From Davidsoniella eucalypti (Eukaryota; Ascomycota; Sordariomycetes; Microascales; Ceratocystidaceae), in contig RMBW01000003.1 in assembly GCA_004009845.1 (NCBI GenBank), positions 777,759 to 841,758 on the forward strand: a stretch of 64,000 nt of DNA, given 5' to 3'. This document shows positions 12,801 through 24,054 of this stretch, in pieces. Within the stretch, counting starts at the first letter, position 1. Every line of letters starts with the position of its first letter. The notes under the pieces were generated by a model. The model saw only the letters and a program-made list of their open reading frames with translations, had not been told where the DNA came from and did no database searches. The translations under genes and the position numbers were made by a program.

Positions 12801-14476
12801 CTATACAGTTATGCAGCTATCAACAACCACAACCCGATCCCTAATCTATTTTATGCTTATAGAGAGATGTGCTCCAGCCTTGTTTGTTCTCGAATCTCCT
12901 TCTTCGTTTCGCGTATTTATCTACAGGTTGTGTTTATCTAGTGCCGCATTTCCCGAGCCATTTCTGGTCTTGTCTGACTTTGTCTGTCTGCAGAGAAATG
13001 CAAGACCCAAGGACTAGTTCCCCATATTACTGGTCTCGCCTCTTTCGTTAGCCCTTTTGGTTTTTGGGGCTGGCTCTGGCTGGCTTTGGCTGGCCTTGGT
13101 CCTTCCAGGCCTTCGTTTTCCCGTCCTCCGTCTGGGGGCCATATCCATCTATTATCTATTATTCCTGTTCCCTGGGTTTGGCCACCAAGGGCCCAAGCTG
13201 TACTTTTTCCCTTTTTCTCTCTACTTCTCTCGCTCTCAGAAGACAGGCCGTTGCAATCGGCAGTCGTCGTAGGATACGCTGCAATATCATCGACTGGGGA
13301 GGAACAGACTCTCTTGCTCCGATCTGCCTGGTACGGGCCTGATCTCTCTTGCTTTAATATTGTTCTTTTTGCGACTGTCCATGCAAGCCAGTACTGAGAA
13401 ACTTGTTTGGGCCCGGGGCCTGCTTAGCCTGATATGGCAACCTGGGCGCTACGTGAGAAAATAGAAAATACCTGATCTCCATCCGAGCAGAAACCCGGAC
13501 TCGAATAAAGTTACTGACCTCCCCCCTCCCAGAACCAAAAGCCTGTCTTTTGCCTTATCGAACGAGCTTGTTCTTGTTTGGTCTGACTGGAAATCAAAGA
13601 AAGAAAAAGAAAAGAAAAAGTCAAAGAACTCCAACATACAATAGTGCGGCTAGAGCCGATAGTCTACAACTAACCAGTCTCACCTTCTTCTCTGTTCTTT
13701 TATTCATTCTCATTCTCATTTTCTGCTGTGCATTCTAGATTTCTCCTCCTCGCCTATTCGTTCCGCCTTTCTCTTCCTTTCTTATATTTCTTCAGCCAAG
13801 TTTCTATATTCTACTTTTCTCTTTGGTTGAATTCCGGCGTCCTTCCCATCGCGCCGCCCCCAATAAGCATCCCGTCAGCTATACCAGAACTATACCATAC
13901 CCTTTCAACCCCCCAAAAAACAGAACGCTTCTGTCCCTTCTCGCCTTCTTGTTTTTGTTCTTGCCGCTCGCACCGCCTATAACCCGAGGATGCATTTCCT
14001 CCAATGACACCCAGAGTGCGATAGAATATGTGTGAGTAAAGCTCTTTTGTACACTCAACAAGACTCCTGCAGGTGCATGCCATGTCGTCTATTTACAGTT
14101 CCGCCTGGACAGCTTGGCTCAGCCTAGTTTAGTTCAGAACATAGCTTGGCTTGGCATCGACAGCCCGGCCGGGGAACTCTTTAAACGACTTGCTGCTGCT
14201 TTGCCTAGCCGCCCCTCTAGTCTTGGCCCTTCAAGCCTTGGCATTCGCATATGGAAACTAACGTCTTACAGCGCTCGCCGCGATCCAAAATGTCGTGTAC
14301 GTATAAGATAATGAGAACGAAAGAGAAAAAAAAAAGTCTTTCTTCCGCCGATATCCCTCGCAACCTACACCTGTTCTAGAAAAATAAGAGGAAACATGTG
14401 TCTACTGTCTGCCTTTGAAGTATAAATAAGTCTTGGAAGTGTCGCTATGTATACACAATCCGTTTGCCTGATACAG
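9882..14476. other. Long intergenic region (4.6 kb), no gene seen
   Basis: There are short open frames only, none with domain or splice support. It holds a T run at 9976-9985, a GCN/CAG-like stretch at about 12553-12585, GGCT tandem units at about 13069-13100, an A/G tract at about 13595-13620 and a C/T-rich block at 13740-13830. A 7-nt possible first coding exon for the next gene is discussed there. Part of the right half may be transcribed as a 5' leader. Confidence 0.5.
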
Positions 14477-16848
14477 ACTTAGACACACTGAGACTCTATC
14501 ATCACAAGTCTTGTTGTCCCGCCTTCTCGCATAGAATTGCACCGATCTATCCTACTCGCACCACGCCATCGCTATCGTCTCTCATATTCACAGTTTCGTC
14601 TGCACCTACTTGCTTCAGACTTGCCTTGACCTGCTTACGCAGCATGCTAACTCAACGTTAAATGTGATACAGGCTCTTATTCAGTAACCCTGCCTGGTCC
14701 GGATCAGGTAACTCTGCGTCCACCATTATACGGAATATCACAGCCCTCTCCGTGAGTTCATGCACTGCAAACTGCTCTTCTGCTACTGCCGCGAGTGCTA
14801 ATGTAACCGATACCCAGAGCCAAATCGCATATGGATCCAACTACAACCTGAATCTCACTACCATATCCACGAATGAAGCCTCCACCACTAGCGGAACCCT
14901 CCAAGGCCTTCTATACGTTCCCGACCTTGCCACAACCCACCCGTGCTATAAAAGCCAGCACGAAGACCCGGTGTACCTGCCATCGAATGTCACCAAAAAG
15001 GCAGACCTGCCTCCAGCAAACTACAAGATCATTGCTATTGCGCCTTGGTACAACGATAGCTGTACCCGGGCATATCTCGACGCCGTGCGCTACGATTCTA
15101 TCCAGGGCTTCATATTCTACCGCCCTGACAAAGATGTCGAATATGATCCACTAAAGTCTCACGATGCCTCCCTCTGGACTTTAGACGGGGGTAACAAGAG
15201 CTGGCCTAAGAAATACCGCTTTCCCATATACGCAGTGCCGCATGACTCGGGGAAGTCGATGATAACCGCTTTGTCCGACTATTCCGGCTCTATCGATAGT
15301 GTCCCTTACAGTGACAACATCACCGAACTGTTCGGGCCAAACGACCAAGATTATGTACGCGTCTGGACCCAGATGCATGTCACAGACGACCGCGAGGGCC
15401 CAACGCTGTGGATGTACTTCATTATTGTCATTGTATCGTTGCTTGTTGTGATCTCCGGAGTGTCATTTCTCATGCACTGGATCCAGCGGAGCCGCCGAAA
15501 GCGTCTCGAACGCCGTGCCAGAGACGGCAGAGTCGATCTCGAAGCCATGGGTATTGCTAGACTGCGAGTTCCAATGTCTCATATAAAAGAAACCTTGCCG
15601 CTTTTCACATATTGCTACGATCCTGAGATCATGACCCCACCAGCTTCCCCCGTCTCGAGTACACCGTCAGCACGAACACGTCGACTATCACGACCCGACA
15701 AGACCATCTCAGAGGTTGTCTCAACCTCAGCTAGCGGCACAGCTACCCATAGAAGCACTGACGGCTCGGATTACACAACAGTTGGCACAAACTATCAGCC
15801 CCGTTGCCAGATCTGCGACGTCGCATTTGAAAATCGGGTATCCATCATACGCCAACTTCCGTGCTACCACATCTTTCACGCTGAGTGTATCGAAGAGTTT
15901 CTCGGCCATGTCAGCTCGCTATGTCCGCTCTGTCGCCAGTCGATGTTACCCAAGGGCTATTGCCCGCCAATAACCAACAGCATGGTACATCGTGAGCGGC
16001 GTATACATAAATTACGAGGCCACGTCATGGTGGATGATGATGAATCGAAGAGTAGTCACTTGCCGTACATTGGAAAGGTCTGGAAGCATTTTGCGCTGCG
16101 TGTATCGGATAATATTCTGATGCGGTCAACAAGAGATTATAATTCGCAGACTCGACCTGGTAACCCCACGGTACCGCAGATGACTCGGGCTCCGTCAGTA
16201 TCATCAAAGTTTAGATCAGTGCGTGGTGGTCACACACCTCAAAAGACACAATCAACACTGCCGATATCGACACAGGCCTTACCACAGCCGCAGGTGACAC
16301 CGGCAATCGCCAATGAGACCATCCACGAGGGTGTTGCCACGACCAGTCTCACATTGCAGGCCGATACTACAGCCGACAAACGTGTTGCTACTTGTACAAC
16401 TCCGCCTCCAATAGCAGCGCCGCAACCAAGTGCAGGAATTTTCACACGCGACACCACGACTAATGCGTTTGCCAGCTTACCGTTGGCACCTACTCCGACC
16501 TCGGTCTCCGGCAATGATAAGAAGCGTCGCTGGCGATTCAATAGACAGGTTGTCTTGGCCAGTCCATCGCCCGAAGATGTACAAAAGGTGGCTGCTACAG
16601 GAGGCCCCGGGTTGGTGCAAGTTGAAGGGCGTAAGAGTCCGGGAACGATACGACGACAGCAGGTGCGACAATACGCACAGGTGTTGCTCGAGCAAGAGAG
16701 CCGCGAACAACACGGGCGTCCATTCTGTGAGTATCTCGTGTTCTGTCTTCTTGGCAATAGTGATTGGTAAACTAAATACTAATCTTTACCTCTTTGTGTC
16801 TATCTAGGGCGACGAGCTGCAACAAAAATGTTCCCTACTCTCGGGTAA
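14477..16848 (+). CDS. PA/TM/RING-H2 membrane E3 ubiquitin ligase; 5' end unresolved
   Basis: The main exon is 14673-16726; the last exon is 16808-16848, joined by GTGAGT and CTAG, ending WRRAATKMFPTLG. No in-frame ATG lies before the conserved part. A preceding exon 14477-14597 (donor GTCTGC, branch GCTAAC) fits the phase and builds a hydrophobic SLSSLIFTVSLLF segment like a signal peptide; a 7-nt ATG exon at 14290-14296 would complete it. The 5' structure is inferred. The luminal part (14673-15400) has paired Cys and several N-glycosylation sequons. One membrane helix lies at about 15406-15480 (MYFIIVIVSLLVVISG). The RING-H2 is at 15805-15945 with the C-x2-C, H-x2-H and CPLC ligands intact. 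The tail is long, Ser/Thr/Pro-rich and cytosolic. Proteins of this layout ubiquitinate membrane cargo in the Golgi, endosome or vacuole. Confidence 0.78.
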
Positions 16849-18357
16849 GACGAAGGGACTGTTATGATTACAACTACGTTATATTGAACATTTACTTGGA
16901 TATATATCACAAGAGCATTTTTGGGTATGGATAGGCGTACTTTTTTGGTTTTTGTTTTTCTGCATTCATTCTGAGTTGCTACTACTAGAATATCTGGGAG
17001 GGAAGGGGACTTTTTAAATATTGTAAATCACTAGGACGGCATCGGCATAGGGATAGGTTCTGGGAGCTTATTAGGATACGGCGTTTTATTTGTTTTGTTT
17101 TAATGGCTTCCCCTATGGGTTTCTTTGTATATCATCTATGTTATATCTTGTCAATTCTATATCATCATGACCGTTTACTTCTTCATCATTTGAGCTTGAA
17201 CTCAAATATGTTCATCGTTTGGTGATATAAAGCCCTAGTTGATTATAACCCTAGTCACATGCTCTGTAAGTAGCTATGGTGGGGTGTCTTTTAGCGCCAA
17301 GAAGTCAAGCTTTATTAGAGCTTGTTGGTTAATCATTAGACAGTGATCAAAGTGCGGGGTGGGATCTCATCTACATAGTAAGTTCAAGCTTTTAAAATCA
17401 TCGACTTGGATTTTATCAAGAGGATAAGTGATCAATTAAATTAAGGCATGTGGTTCGGATTATTCAGATTATGATGACGAGACTATACAAAAAAAAACAT
17501 TCACGCGATCAGAGAAACTGCGACGAAAAGGACATGTGACTACAAGATTATAGATGAGCATCGATAGGCTAAAAATAGTGATAACATGAATAAAGTAAGG
17601 GTTAAAAAGAAATATAAAGGCAGTTGGGCGGAACAGAAAGGGATAAAAACAAAAAGATTCACACACTACATGTGAATATTCAAAGTCATCTATAGACTTG
17701 GCGAATAAGCGCTATTATCAAGGACAATGTGTTAAATATATTATGGACAACTAGACAATATGTAGGAGCTCGACTTAGAGTTGGCAAAGATGTATCCCTG
17801 GATTAGGCAGGCGGCAGTTGATTTTGATGCTGGATAGAGCATCTAGACAAAGATATCTGAAGACAAAAACCGTGCCTGTTTCTAGGCAAGACAATGGTAG
17901 TAGGGATTCTGATTAGAAGAAACAAAATATTCATCACTATTTTTTGTGTGTGTGAATACATCTGAAAATAAACTAAAACAAGGCTTCTTTCCCTTCCTGA
18001 TGCCCGATAAACAAGATCCGCACATGCCATAAAATAAACTCGACAGATTGGGTTATATGGAAAAAAAAAGAAAAACGCACTTATTTGTTGGCAGCCCAGA
18101 AACCAGCAAAGCCTGTGTTATCTTTCAATATTTCCCTGAAGACTCCCTTTTTTTTTTGTTTCTCTTTTCCCTCTATCATCTCTTGGTTTTTTTTTTAATT
18201 TCAAAGTTTTGTCTCGGCATTAGAAATTCCAAGCCCAGTCATCAAATCTATCGAATATCACCATTTGCCTGACGACTTATCATCTTCTCAACCATATCAC
18301 CACCAACTTGACTAGTTACTCTCCGTGGCTTCAAACTCACCATACAAAAAAGGCAAA
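16849..18357. other. Intergenic, 1.5 kb, nothing recognised
   Basis: This holds the 3' flank of the RING gene and the upstream region of the orphan membrane gene. It is AT-rich; T runs at 18147-18156 and 18188-18198 lie about 160-210 bp before the next start. No coding or RNA gene signal was seen. Confidence 0.5.
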
Positions 18358-20385
18358 ATGGCAAAGCGCCGCAAGAATTCCGCGGCGGCCTCGACGACTG
18401 GCAATAACCAGAGTTCGCAGAAACGTAGTTCATCATCTAGTATGGCATCGGCTGCGGTGATGGGCGAATCTTGGCGCCTAGTTGAGGGTGACAACGACAG
18501 TTTCGACGCTAACATTGTCGAGAGTCAGTTCAACTCGCCACAGAACAGCAACAGGCGACTATCGTCGTTCGACTCATCGACATCGCCGCAGTTTATGAGC
18601 CATCAGCAACTACGGCAGCAGCAAGCATTGCAGCCTGGCCATAGCTTCTTATCCGAAGATGGCGGCAGCGGGAGCAATCTAGGCTCGTCATATGTCACGC
18701 GCGCAGACGGAGGAGGCAATCACGGCAATCAAAGCCAAGGGCGCAATAATAACAGCAGTAATAGTACGGGCTCGATTAGCTCTCAGCAGACCAACAGTTT
18801 CTCGGACAACGACCGGGTGCTTATGGCACCGCTACAACCAAGTCTTCCAGCTGCGCAACGCCGCAGAGTGTCCGGACGTCTAGGAAACACCGCAGCCGGT
18901 GATTTTGCACAGGAACAACAACTGATCATGCCGCGCATCGATATCGATCCTTGGACGGGCCAGGCCGTGGCTTCAGACAGAGCCACAAACTATGGCGGCA
19001 TGCGGCGCCTACATACGTCAGAGATACGGGCGGACGACTACGCCCACAACAATGACGACTACAACGAGGACTACGAACGAAAGCAGAGAAATCAACAGCG
19101 ACAGGGCCCGTCCGTCGTAGACCGCCTACACGACGCTCTCCCGGGTGCCGTCTTCGATACGCTGGCGTGGATACTAGGTGTCATCGGCCATGCTTTCCGC
19201 TTTGCACAGAAGCCGCTCGCCGTACTACTCGCCGTGTATCTCTTCAGCGGTGGCATCTACATACTACAACTGATGCTCACCCAAAGCCTACTAGCAGCAT
19301 TCTCACCCCTATGCCGCGTACCAGGCATCAGTTCGTTCTCCATCTGCGTCAGCCCATTCGCCAACTACCCAAGCAACGCAGCGGGCAGCGTAGAGTTCGA
19401 CGGGCTGATCTCTGTGCAGAACAAGTTCGAGAAGGTATTAGAGAAGAGTTCAGACGGCGTCTCGCTGCCACTCGAGATGAAGCACTCGGAAAGTGCCGTG
19501 CGAGACCTACGCTCTCTCGTGCGGTACAGCGACCTGCCTGCACGCGATGAGATCGTGTCACACTTTGACAGCTACATTAATACGGCGCGCACATCGGCAC
19601 GTGACCTACAGTTATTCAACACACACGTCGGTACAGCCGTCGACGCCGTCATCAGCATCAATCGCTGGACTTTACGGTTCCTAGATTCGGCGGCCTTGGC
19701 CGAGCACGAGATCACCGACGGAGGCGCTGAAGCCGTACAGCGTGGCGTAATAGCGCGCGTACTTTTACTGCCCATCGACCTGATCATCGGCGGGCCGCCG
19801 GCACGGCGTTTCTCGGAGAACTCGTTGTTGGATAAATATATCGAGCACACGGCGTTCGTATCGGACCGCATCACACGGCTAATCCTCGAAGCACAGTGTA
19901 TTCTAGGCCTTTTATCACAGGCCGAAGACCACCTCTCTCTAATCTACGCCGTAGCGAACCGCGAAGAGCGTGTCGTCACATCACAGCTAAACACGGTCAA
20001 GTGGACGCTAGGCACGCTAATGGGGCGCAACTCCGAGCGGGTTAGCGATCTCGAAGACCAGCTAGCTCTCTTGGGCCGCGTCGACGCTCAGCGCTCGCAG
20101 GCCGTGCGGCAGGTATCTGCGCTCATCGTCGAGTTGGAGAGCATGCAGGCAGGCCTAGAGGATCTGCGGGAACGTGTAGCCGGGCCAGAGCTGGCGCAGC
20201 ATACGTTGGGCGGCAGCAAGATTCCACTGCAGGTGCACATCGACACCATCGAGAAGGGCGTCGAACGCCTGGACGCGGCAAGAGAACGTATCAAAAGCGC
20301 GGAGAATGAGCGGATAGATATGGCATTGGATCGTGGAGGAAGTAAGTTCCTGTCCATTGATGGTGGAAGTACATCAAGATATTAG
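18358..20385 (+). CDS. Conserved fungal membrane and coiled-coil protein of unknown function
   Basis: This is a single exon of 675 residues. The first ATG is at 18358; the open frame runs 11 codons further up but without ATG. The start MAKRRKNS is basic like a nuclear signal. Residues about 10-190 are disordered, rich in Ser, Asn and Gln. Residues about 240-315 are hydrophobic, with the strongest membrane helix at about 286-315 (PLAVLLAVYLFSGGIYILQL), followed by a Cys-containing loop (PLCRVPGISSFSIC). The C-terminal half is helical: a conserved EMKHSESAVRDLRSLVRYSDLPA-type segment (given here as two halves, EMKHSESAVRDL and RSLVRYSDLPA) and a coiled coil at about 560-650. I know this layout from uncharacterised Pezizomycotina proteins but not a function. 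An organelle or nuclear-envelope scaffold is a guess from topology. Confidence 0.85.
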   Translation: MAKRRKNSAAASTTGNNQSSQKRSSSSSMASAAVMGESWRLVEGDNDSFDANIVESQFNSPQNSNRRLSSFDSSTSPQFMSHQQLRQQQALQPGHSFLSEDGGSGSNLGSSYVTRADGGGNHGNQSQGRNNNSSNSTGSISSQQTNSFSDNDRVLMAPLQPSLPAAQRRRVSGRLGNTAAGDFAQEQQLIMPRIDIDPWTGQAVASDRATNYGGMRRLHTSEIRADDYAHNNDDYNEDYERKQRNQQRQGPSVVDRLHDALPGAVFDTLAWILGVIGHAFRFAQKPLAVLLAVYLFSGGIYILQLMLTQSLLAAFSPLCRVPGISSFSICVSPFANYPSNAAGSVEFDGLISVQNKFEKVLEKSSDGVSLPLEMKHSESAVRDLRSLVRYSDLPARDEIVSHFDSYINTARTSARDLQLFNTHVGTAVDAVISINRWTLRFLDSAALAEHEITDGGAEAVQRGVIARVLLLPIDLIIGGPPARRFSENSLLDKYIEHTAFVSDRITRLILEAQCILGLLSQAEDHLSLIYAVANREERVVTSQLNTVKWTLGTLMGRNSERVSDLEDQLALLGRVDAQRSQAVRQVSALIVELESMQAGLEDLRERVAGPELAQHTLGGSKIPLQVHIDTIEKGVERLDAARERIKSAENERIDMALDRGGSKFLSIDGGSTSRY

Positions 20386-20830
20386 AAGAGCAAAGTAGAA
20401 GACGGGGTAGAAGAATGAGACCAGAGGAAGGAATGTTGCTATCAAGTCGCGATAGGTACGGCCAAACAAAGTCAACTCGAATATATATATGTCTATCACC
20501 GTGCGGCCGGGCCGGGCGTTTATCAATCGATCAATTCATGCCTTGTATCTTGGCGTATAAAAATCATACAGGGCTAGAAGTTAGTGATAGGTTTTTTTTT
20601 TCCTACAATAAAATATACTTAATTATTCACGGCTTACCTTCAATTTACGTCGGTGATATTACCAGTATTTTCAGGTCCCTAAATCTTGAATCATAACCCT
20701 ATCTCACATATTATATCAAGGCTTTTACATAACTGTGTACGCTCTATTTTACTTCTCACCCAACACACCGCCTACGGCAATAACACAACTCTGCAACTAT
20801 TAGATCTCTCTCCCTGCTATATATCTCCCA
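20386..20830. other. Intergenic, 445 bp
   Basis: AT-rich spacer between two same-strand genes, with a T run at 20591-20600. A TATATAT-like stretch at about 20481-20490 is the only promoter-like sequence; nothing else was seen. Confidence 0.5.
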
Positions 20831-21331
20831 ATGTCCTCTCCACCCACGGCCGACGCCTATCCGGTCATATTCCGGATTCTTCTAACGACGATCGAGCCCT
20901 TAACCGCGCTCAACGGCGCCTACCTCGCCTTCTTCCGACCCGCCCAACTCGCCGGCATGATGACGCGCCACTCGCCCTCCGCAATGACGGCCGCCTCTTC
21001 CGCCGGTTCGGCCTGGCTCTATCCGTGTCTAGCCGGCGCATGGCTATACTTTGCCGCCGTCGGAGCCATTGTTCTGCGCACGACACAGAGCGCCGATGTG
21101 CGCGTCTGGAAGGCCCTTTGCGCCGCCATGGTTGCTAGCGATGTGCCGTTCACGCTGGGCTTGGTTCAGGCTGTGGGCGGCTGGTCAGCTTGGGCTGATG
21201 TGAGCCAGTGGAGTGTCGAGGAGGCGGGCTCGAATGCGATCACGTTCGTTATGTTGGCGGTGCGGCTTTGTGTGATTTTTGGCGTCGGCTTGAAGGGCCC
21301 CGCAGAGAAGTTGAATAAGAAGACCGCTTAG
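20831..21331 (+). CDS. DUF7704-type small fungal membrane protein
   Basis: A single exon of 166 residues, with start context CCCAATGTCC. Four hydrophobic segments are visible: about 13-36 (FRILLTTIEPLTALNGAYLAFF), 58-80, 93-115 and 136-155. The first segment carries the IEP..A..GAY..FF pattern characteristic of this fungal family. The C-terminus is short and basic (EKLNKKTA). There is no enzymatic motif and the function is unknown. It lies 272 bp before the mitochondrial threonyl-tRNA synthetase start on the same strand; no functional link is evident. Confidence 0.8.
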   Translation: MSSPPTADAYPVIFRILLTTIEPLTALNGAYLAFFRPAQLAGMMTRHSPSAMTAASSAGSAWLYPCLAGAWLYFAAVGAIVLRTTQSADVRVWKALCAAMVASDVPFTLGLVQAVGGWSAWADVSQWSVEEAGSNAITFVMLAVRLCVIFGVGLKGPAEKLNKKTA

Positions 21332-21602
21332 AAGGGCTACAGGGTATAACTGGCTGAATTGGTGGGGTTAGCCCCGCCATGAGCCGCTGTATTATATCTT
21401 TGGTTGGCTAGATTTAGTGTACATCCAGTGCACAGCCCCTGTATTTAGTTCCGACCAACTCATATATAGCACATAGGTCATCTGTAACTAACAGCACTAG
21501 AGTTTTCCACCAAATGTTCAATCAGCCTTGCTGAAATCTCAAACATCGTCGGATTTCTGTGCAGCCTTCTCTTTGTGCATCTTCAGCCATTGACAGGTCA
21601 CG

Positions 21603-23237
21603 ATGGTGCAATTCCGCCCCTTGACGCCGTTTCTTCGGCTTCCGCAAACACAGACGCAGATATGGAAAGTATCTCCGGTCCGTTCATTGTCGACAACTAA
21701 CAGACTCTGCGAATCGTCAAGACCAAAGCACTATCGGCAACCACCTTCCGACTCTACGGAACCGCCCGACCACCGTTCGATCGGCACGCGCCAGAATCTT
21801 TTTACCACGTCGCTATATAGTCCAGGCTCGCCACTATTCTTACCAGCCGGTGCCACCATCTTCAACCGGCTCATCGAGTTCCTTCGCAAGCAGTATATCT
21901 ATTATGGCTTCGATGAGGTCATCACGCCGACTATCTACAAGAAGACGCTGTGGCAAAAGTCCGGCCATTGGGATAACTATGCCGGAGACATGTATGCCGT
22001 GATGGGCCGCTCACAACAAAATCGCCCGGCCACAGCCGCCTTCGATGCCTTCGCCAAGGACCATGGCTGCAGCCATAATCACGTAGCCGCTGAGATCACC
22101 GAGATCGAAGATGAGGACTACGGCCTCAAGCCCATGAACTGCCCGGGTCACTGTCTCCTCTTCGCTGCCCAGGCCCGTAGTTACCGCCACCTTCCCATCC
22201 GCTTTGCCGACTTTAGTCCGCTACACCGCAACGAGGTGTCCGGTGCTCTATCGGGCCTAACGCGCGTGCGTCGCTTCCACCAAGACGATGGCCACATCTT
22301 CTGCCGGCCCATACAAGTCGAGGATGAGATCAGCAAGACGCTAGAGTTTGTGCGCGTCGTGTACAACGTACTGCGTCTCGGCTCTGGTGACGGTGCCAAC
22401 AGCTTCCGCTTGGCCCTAAGCACACGACCCGATAAGTACATTGGCAGTGAGACTGAGTGGGATGCCGCTGAAGCTGCGCTGCGTCGTGCGCTGGACAAGT
22501 CGGAGTTGCCTTGGACGGTCAATGCCGGTGATGGCGCCTTCTACGGCCCCAAGATTGACATCATCCTGCGTGATTCCGACGGTAAGGAGCACCAGACTGC
22601 TACCGTGCAACTCGACTTCCAACTGCCTAAGCGCTTCGGCCTTAACTATCAGGCGCCGGCTCCGGAATTGGAGGCTCGTGGCGAGTCAACCACTGACCCG
22701 GAGCTTCTCGGGGTCTTCGGCCCCGCGACGCCCGTCATGATCCACCGCGCCGTGCTGGGCTCCGTCGAGCGCATGATGGCTCTACTTATCGAGAACACCG
22801 GCGGTAAGTGGCCGTTCTGGTTAAACCCGCGCCAGGCCGTCATCCTGACCGTCAAGGACACGCCCGAGATCCTAGCCTATGCCCAGAAGATCCGCGACAT
22901 CCTCGAGGGCCACAACGAAACTGCGCGCCGTCTAGTCGCGACTAACGGACTTCCTAAGCCCGGAAGTCCCGAGTCTTTGGCGTTTCGGCAACCAACTGGC
23001 ATGAGCGTTGCAATTGACTCTCGCTCCGAAAGCGTCGGCAAGAAGGCCGGAGAAGCTCGGCAGAAAGGCTACGGCCTACTTATTACTGTCGGCGAGAAGG
23101 ATATCCAGGACGGTGTGGTTTCTGTGGCAGGACCAAGTCTGCCCGCCGGCCCAGATGGAAAGATTCAGAACAGAGCAATCATGATGCCAGAGCAGCTACT
23201 AGAGCTGATGCGAGAGTTGGTGGCTACATTCCAGTAG
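21603..23237 (+). CDS. MST1: Threonyl-tRNA synthetase, mitochondrial
   Basis: A single exon of 544 residues. It charges mitochondrial tRNA-Thr with threonine. The first 40 residues are rich in Arg, Ser and Thr without acids, as in a mitochondrial presequence. The class II catalytic domain follows: motif 1 region near residue 100, KPMNCPGHC at about 175-183 (zinc-site Cys), motif 2 HRNEVSGALSGLTRVRRF at about 208-225, and motif 3 HRAVLGSVERM near residue 380. The anticodon-binding domain fills the last 120 residues. The TGS and N2 editing domains of the cytosolic enzyme are absent and the length matches fungal mitochondrial enzymes. It converges with the bHLH gene across 320 bp. Confidence 0.95.
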   Translation: MVQFRPLTPFLRLPQTQTQIWKVSPVRSLSTTNRLCESSRPKHYRQPPSDSTEPPDHRSIGTRQNLFTTSLYSPGSPLFLPAGATIFNRLIEFLRKQYIYYGFDEVITPTIYKKTLWQKSGHWDNYAGDMYAVMGRSQQNRPATAAFDAFAKDHGCSHNHVAAEITEIEDEDYGLKPMNCPGHCLLFAAQARSYRHLPIRFADFSPLHRNEVSGALSGLTRVRRFHQDDGHIFCRPIQVEDEISKTLEFVRVVYNVLRLGSGDGANSFRLALSTRPDKYIGSETEWDAAEAALRRALDKSELPWTVNAGDGAFYGPKIDIILRDSDGKEHQTATVQLDFQLPKRFGLNYQAPAPELEARGESTTDPELLGVFGPATPVMIHRAVLGSVERMMALLIENTGGKWPFWLNPRQAVILTVKDTPEILAYAQKIRDILEGHNETARRLVATNGLPKPGSPESLAFRQPTGMSVAIDSRSESVGKKAGEARQKGYGLLITVGEKDIQDGVVSVAGPSLPAGPDGKIQNRAIMMPEQLLELMRELVATFQ

Positions 23238-23557
23238 ACCGTGTAAAAAAAGATGAAGAAAAAACAGCCAATGTGTATATACATACATATGTGGCGATGG
23301 CCCCTGTACGAAGATGTAGCAAAAGCAGTAGCAATTGTAAATTAGCAGTAGTCAGTAGTTGACGAATACAAGAACCAGAACCAAACACAAGGAACAGTAT
23401 GAACAAAAAAGCACGTGATATTTCGCCCAAGTCAGCAGAAGTAGAGACCTGCCCTATGACGAACGCCATTAACAAGAGAGTAACAAAGAAGAAGAAGGGA
23501 AGGGAAAAAGAGCATGAAGAGAAGAATGGGAGAAGAGAGAAAGAAAGAATCAGGGCG
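23238..23557. other. Convergent 3' spacer, 320 bp
   Basis: A/G-rich on the + strand; contains one CACGTG E-box (23412-23417) in a position shared by the 3' ends of both genes. Nothing else was seen. Confidence 0.5.
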
Positions 23558-24054
23558 CTATGGTGACTGCGCATCGTCAAAGTTCAGCGTTCGTCGCGGA
23601 ACCAGTGACTTCTCGGCGTTTGCGATTGGTCTTTTGTTTTGATAGAGCGAGACAGTTAGTTTGCGTACATCGACAACAGCTGGTTCTTTAGGTCTACGGT
23701 AACTCACTTCTTGTACGAGTCGTTCACCTCAACACCGGCGTGTTCCAGCCGGTCAATCAGTTCACGGCGCCGCTCGACCTGTTCTTTCATGTATTCGACA
23801 GCGCGGCCCAGCACTAGGCCTTCCGACCGGCCTTGGCCTTCTAGTCCGGGCACCAGGCTACACAGTGTATCGAAGCCGTCGCGGATAGCCTGTCGGCGTT
23901 TCTTTTCTGCATAGTGTCAGCGAGAGGAAAGGAAGAGAGACAGAGAGTCGAAGAGAGAGATGAGTGTACCAGATGCAATGTGATTCTGCTTCTTTTGGTC
24001 GTCGGTCAGTCGCGGCTTCTCCTCCTCGTTCGGCGACTGGCCGCTGTCCGACAT
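23558..24054 (-). CDS. Small bHLH transcription factor (Ino4/Max-like), three exons
   Basis: Exons are 24054-23970, 23906-23708 and 23630-23558, giving 118 residues. The bHLH spans residues about 14-85: basic region QKKQNHIASEKKRRQ with the H..xE..xxR pattern expected for E-box (CANNTG) contact, helix 1 AIRDGFDTLCSLVP, loop, helix 2 SEGLVLGRAVEYMKEQ running on into RRRELIDRLE. Small fungal factors of this kind act as dimer partners; yeast Ino4, in phospholipid genes, is the nearest well-studied analogue, so that role is inferred. Exon 2 could instead read two codons on to a TGA at 23704, but that TGA lies within a strong GTGAGT donor, and splicing (branch ACTAAC, acceptor AAAAG) gives a 24-residue tail ending LNFDDAQSP. 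The AAG acceptor is less usual, so the last exon is the least sure. Confidence 0.82.

Noticed and set aside
12697..13017. 106-codon hydrophobic open frame
   Set aside because: Arises from C/T-rich sequence, which gives Phe/Leu/Ser/Pro in all frames; no start context or partner exons.
14421..14428. TATAAATA as the TATA box of the RING gene
   Set aside because: Possible, but no ATG follows in the right frame; under the exon model it lies in an intron, so it was left out as a feature.
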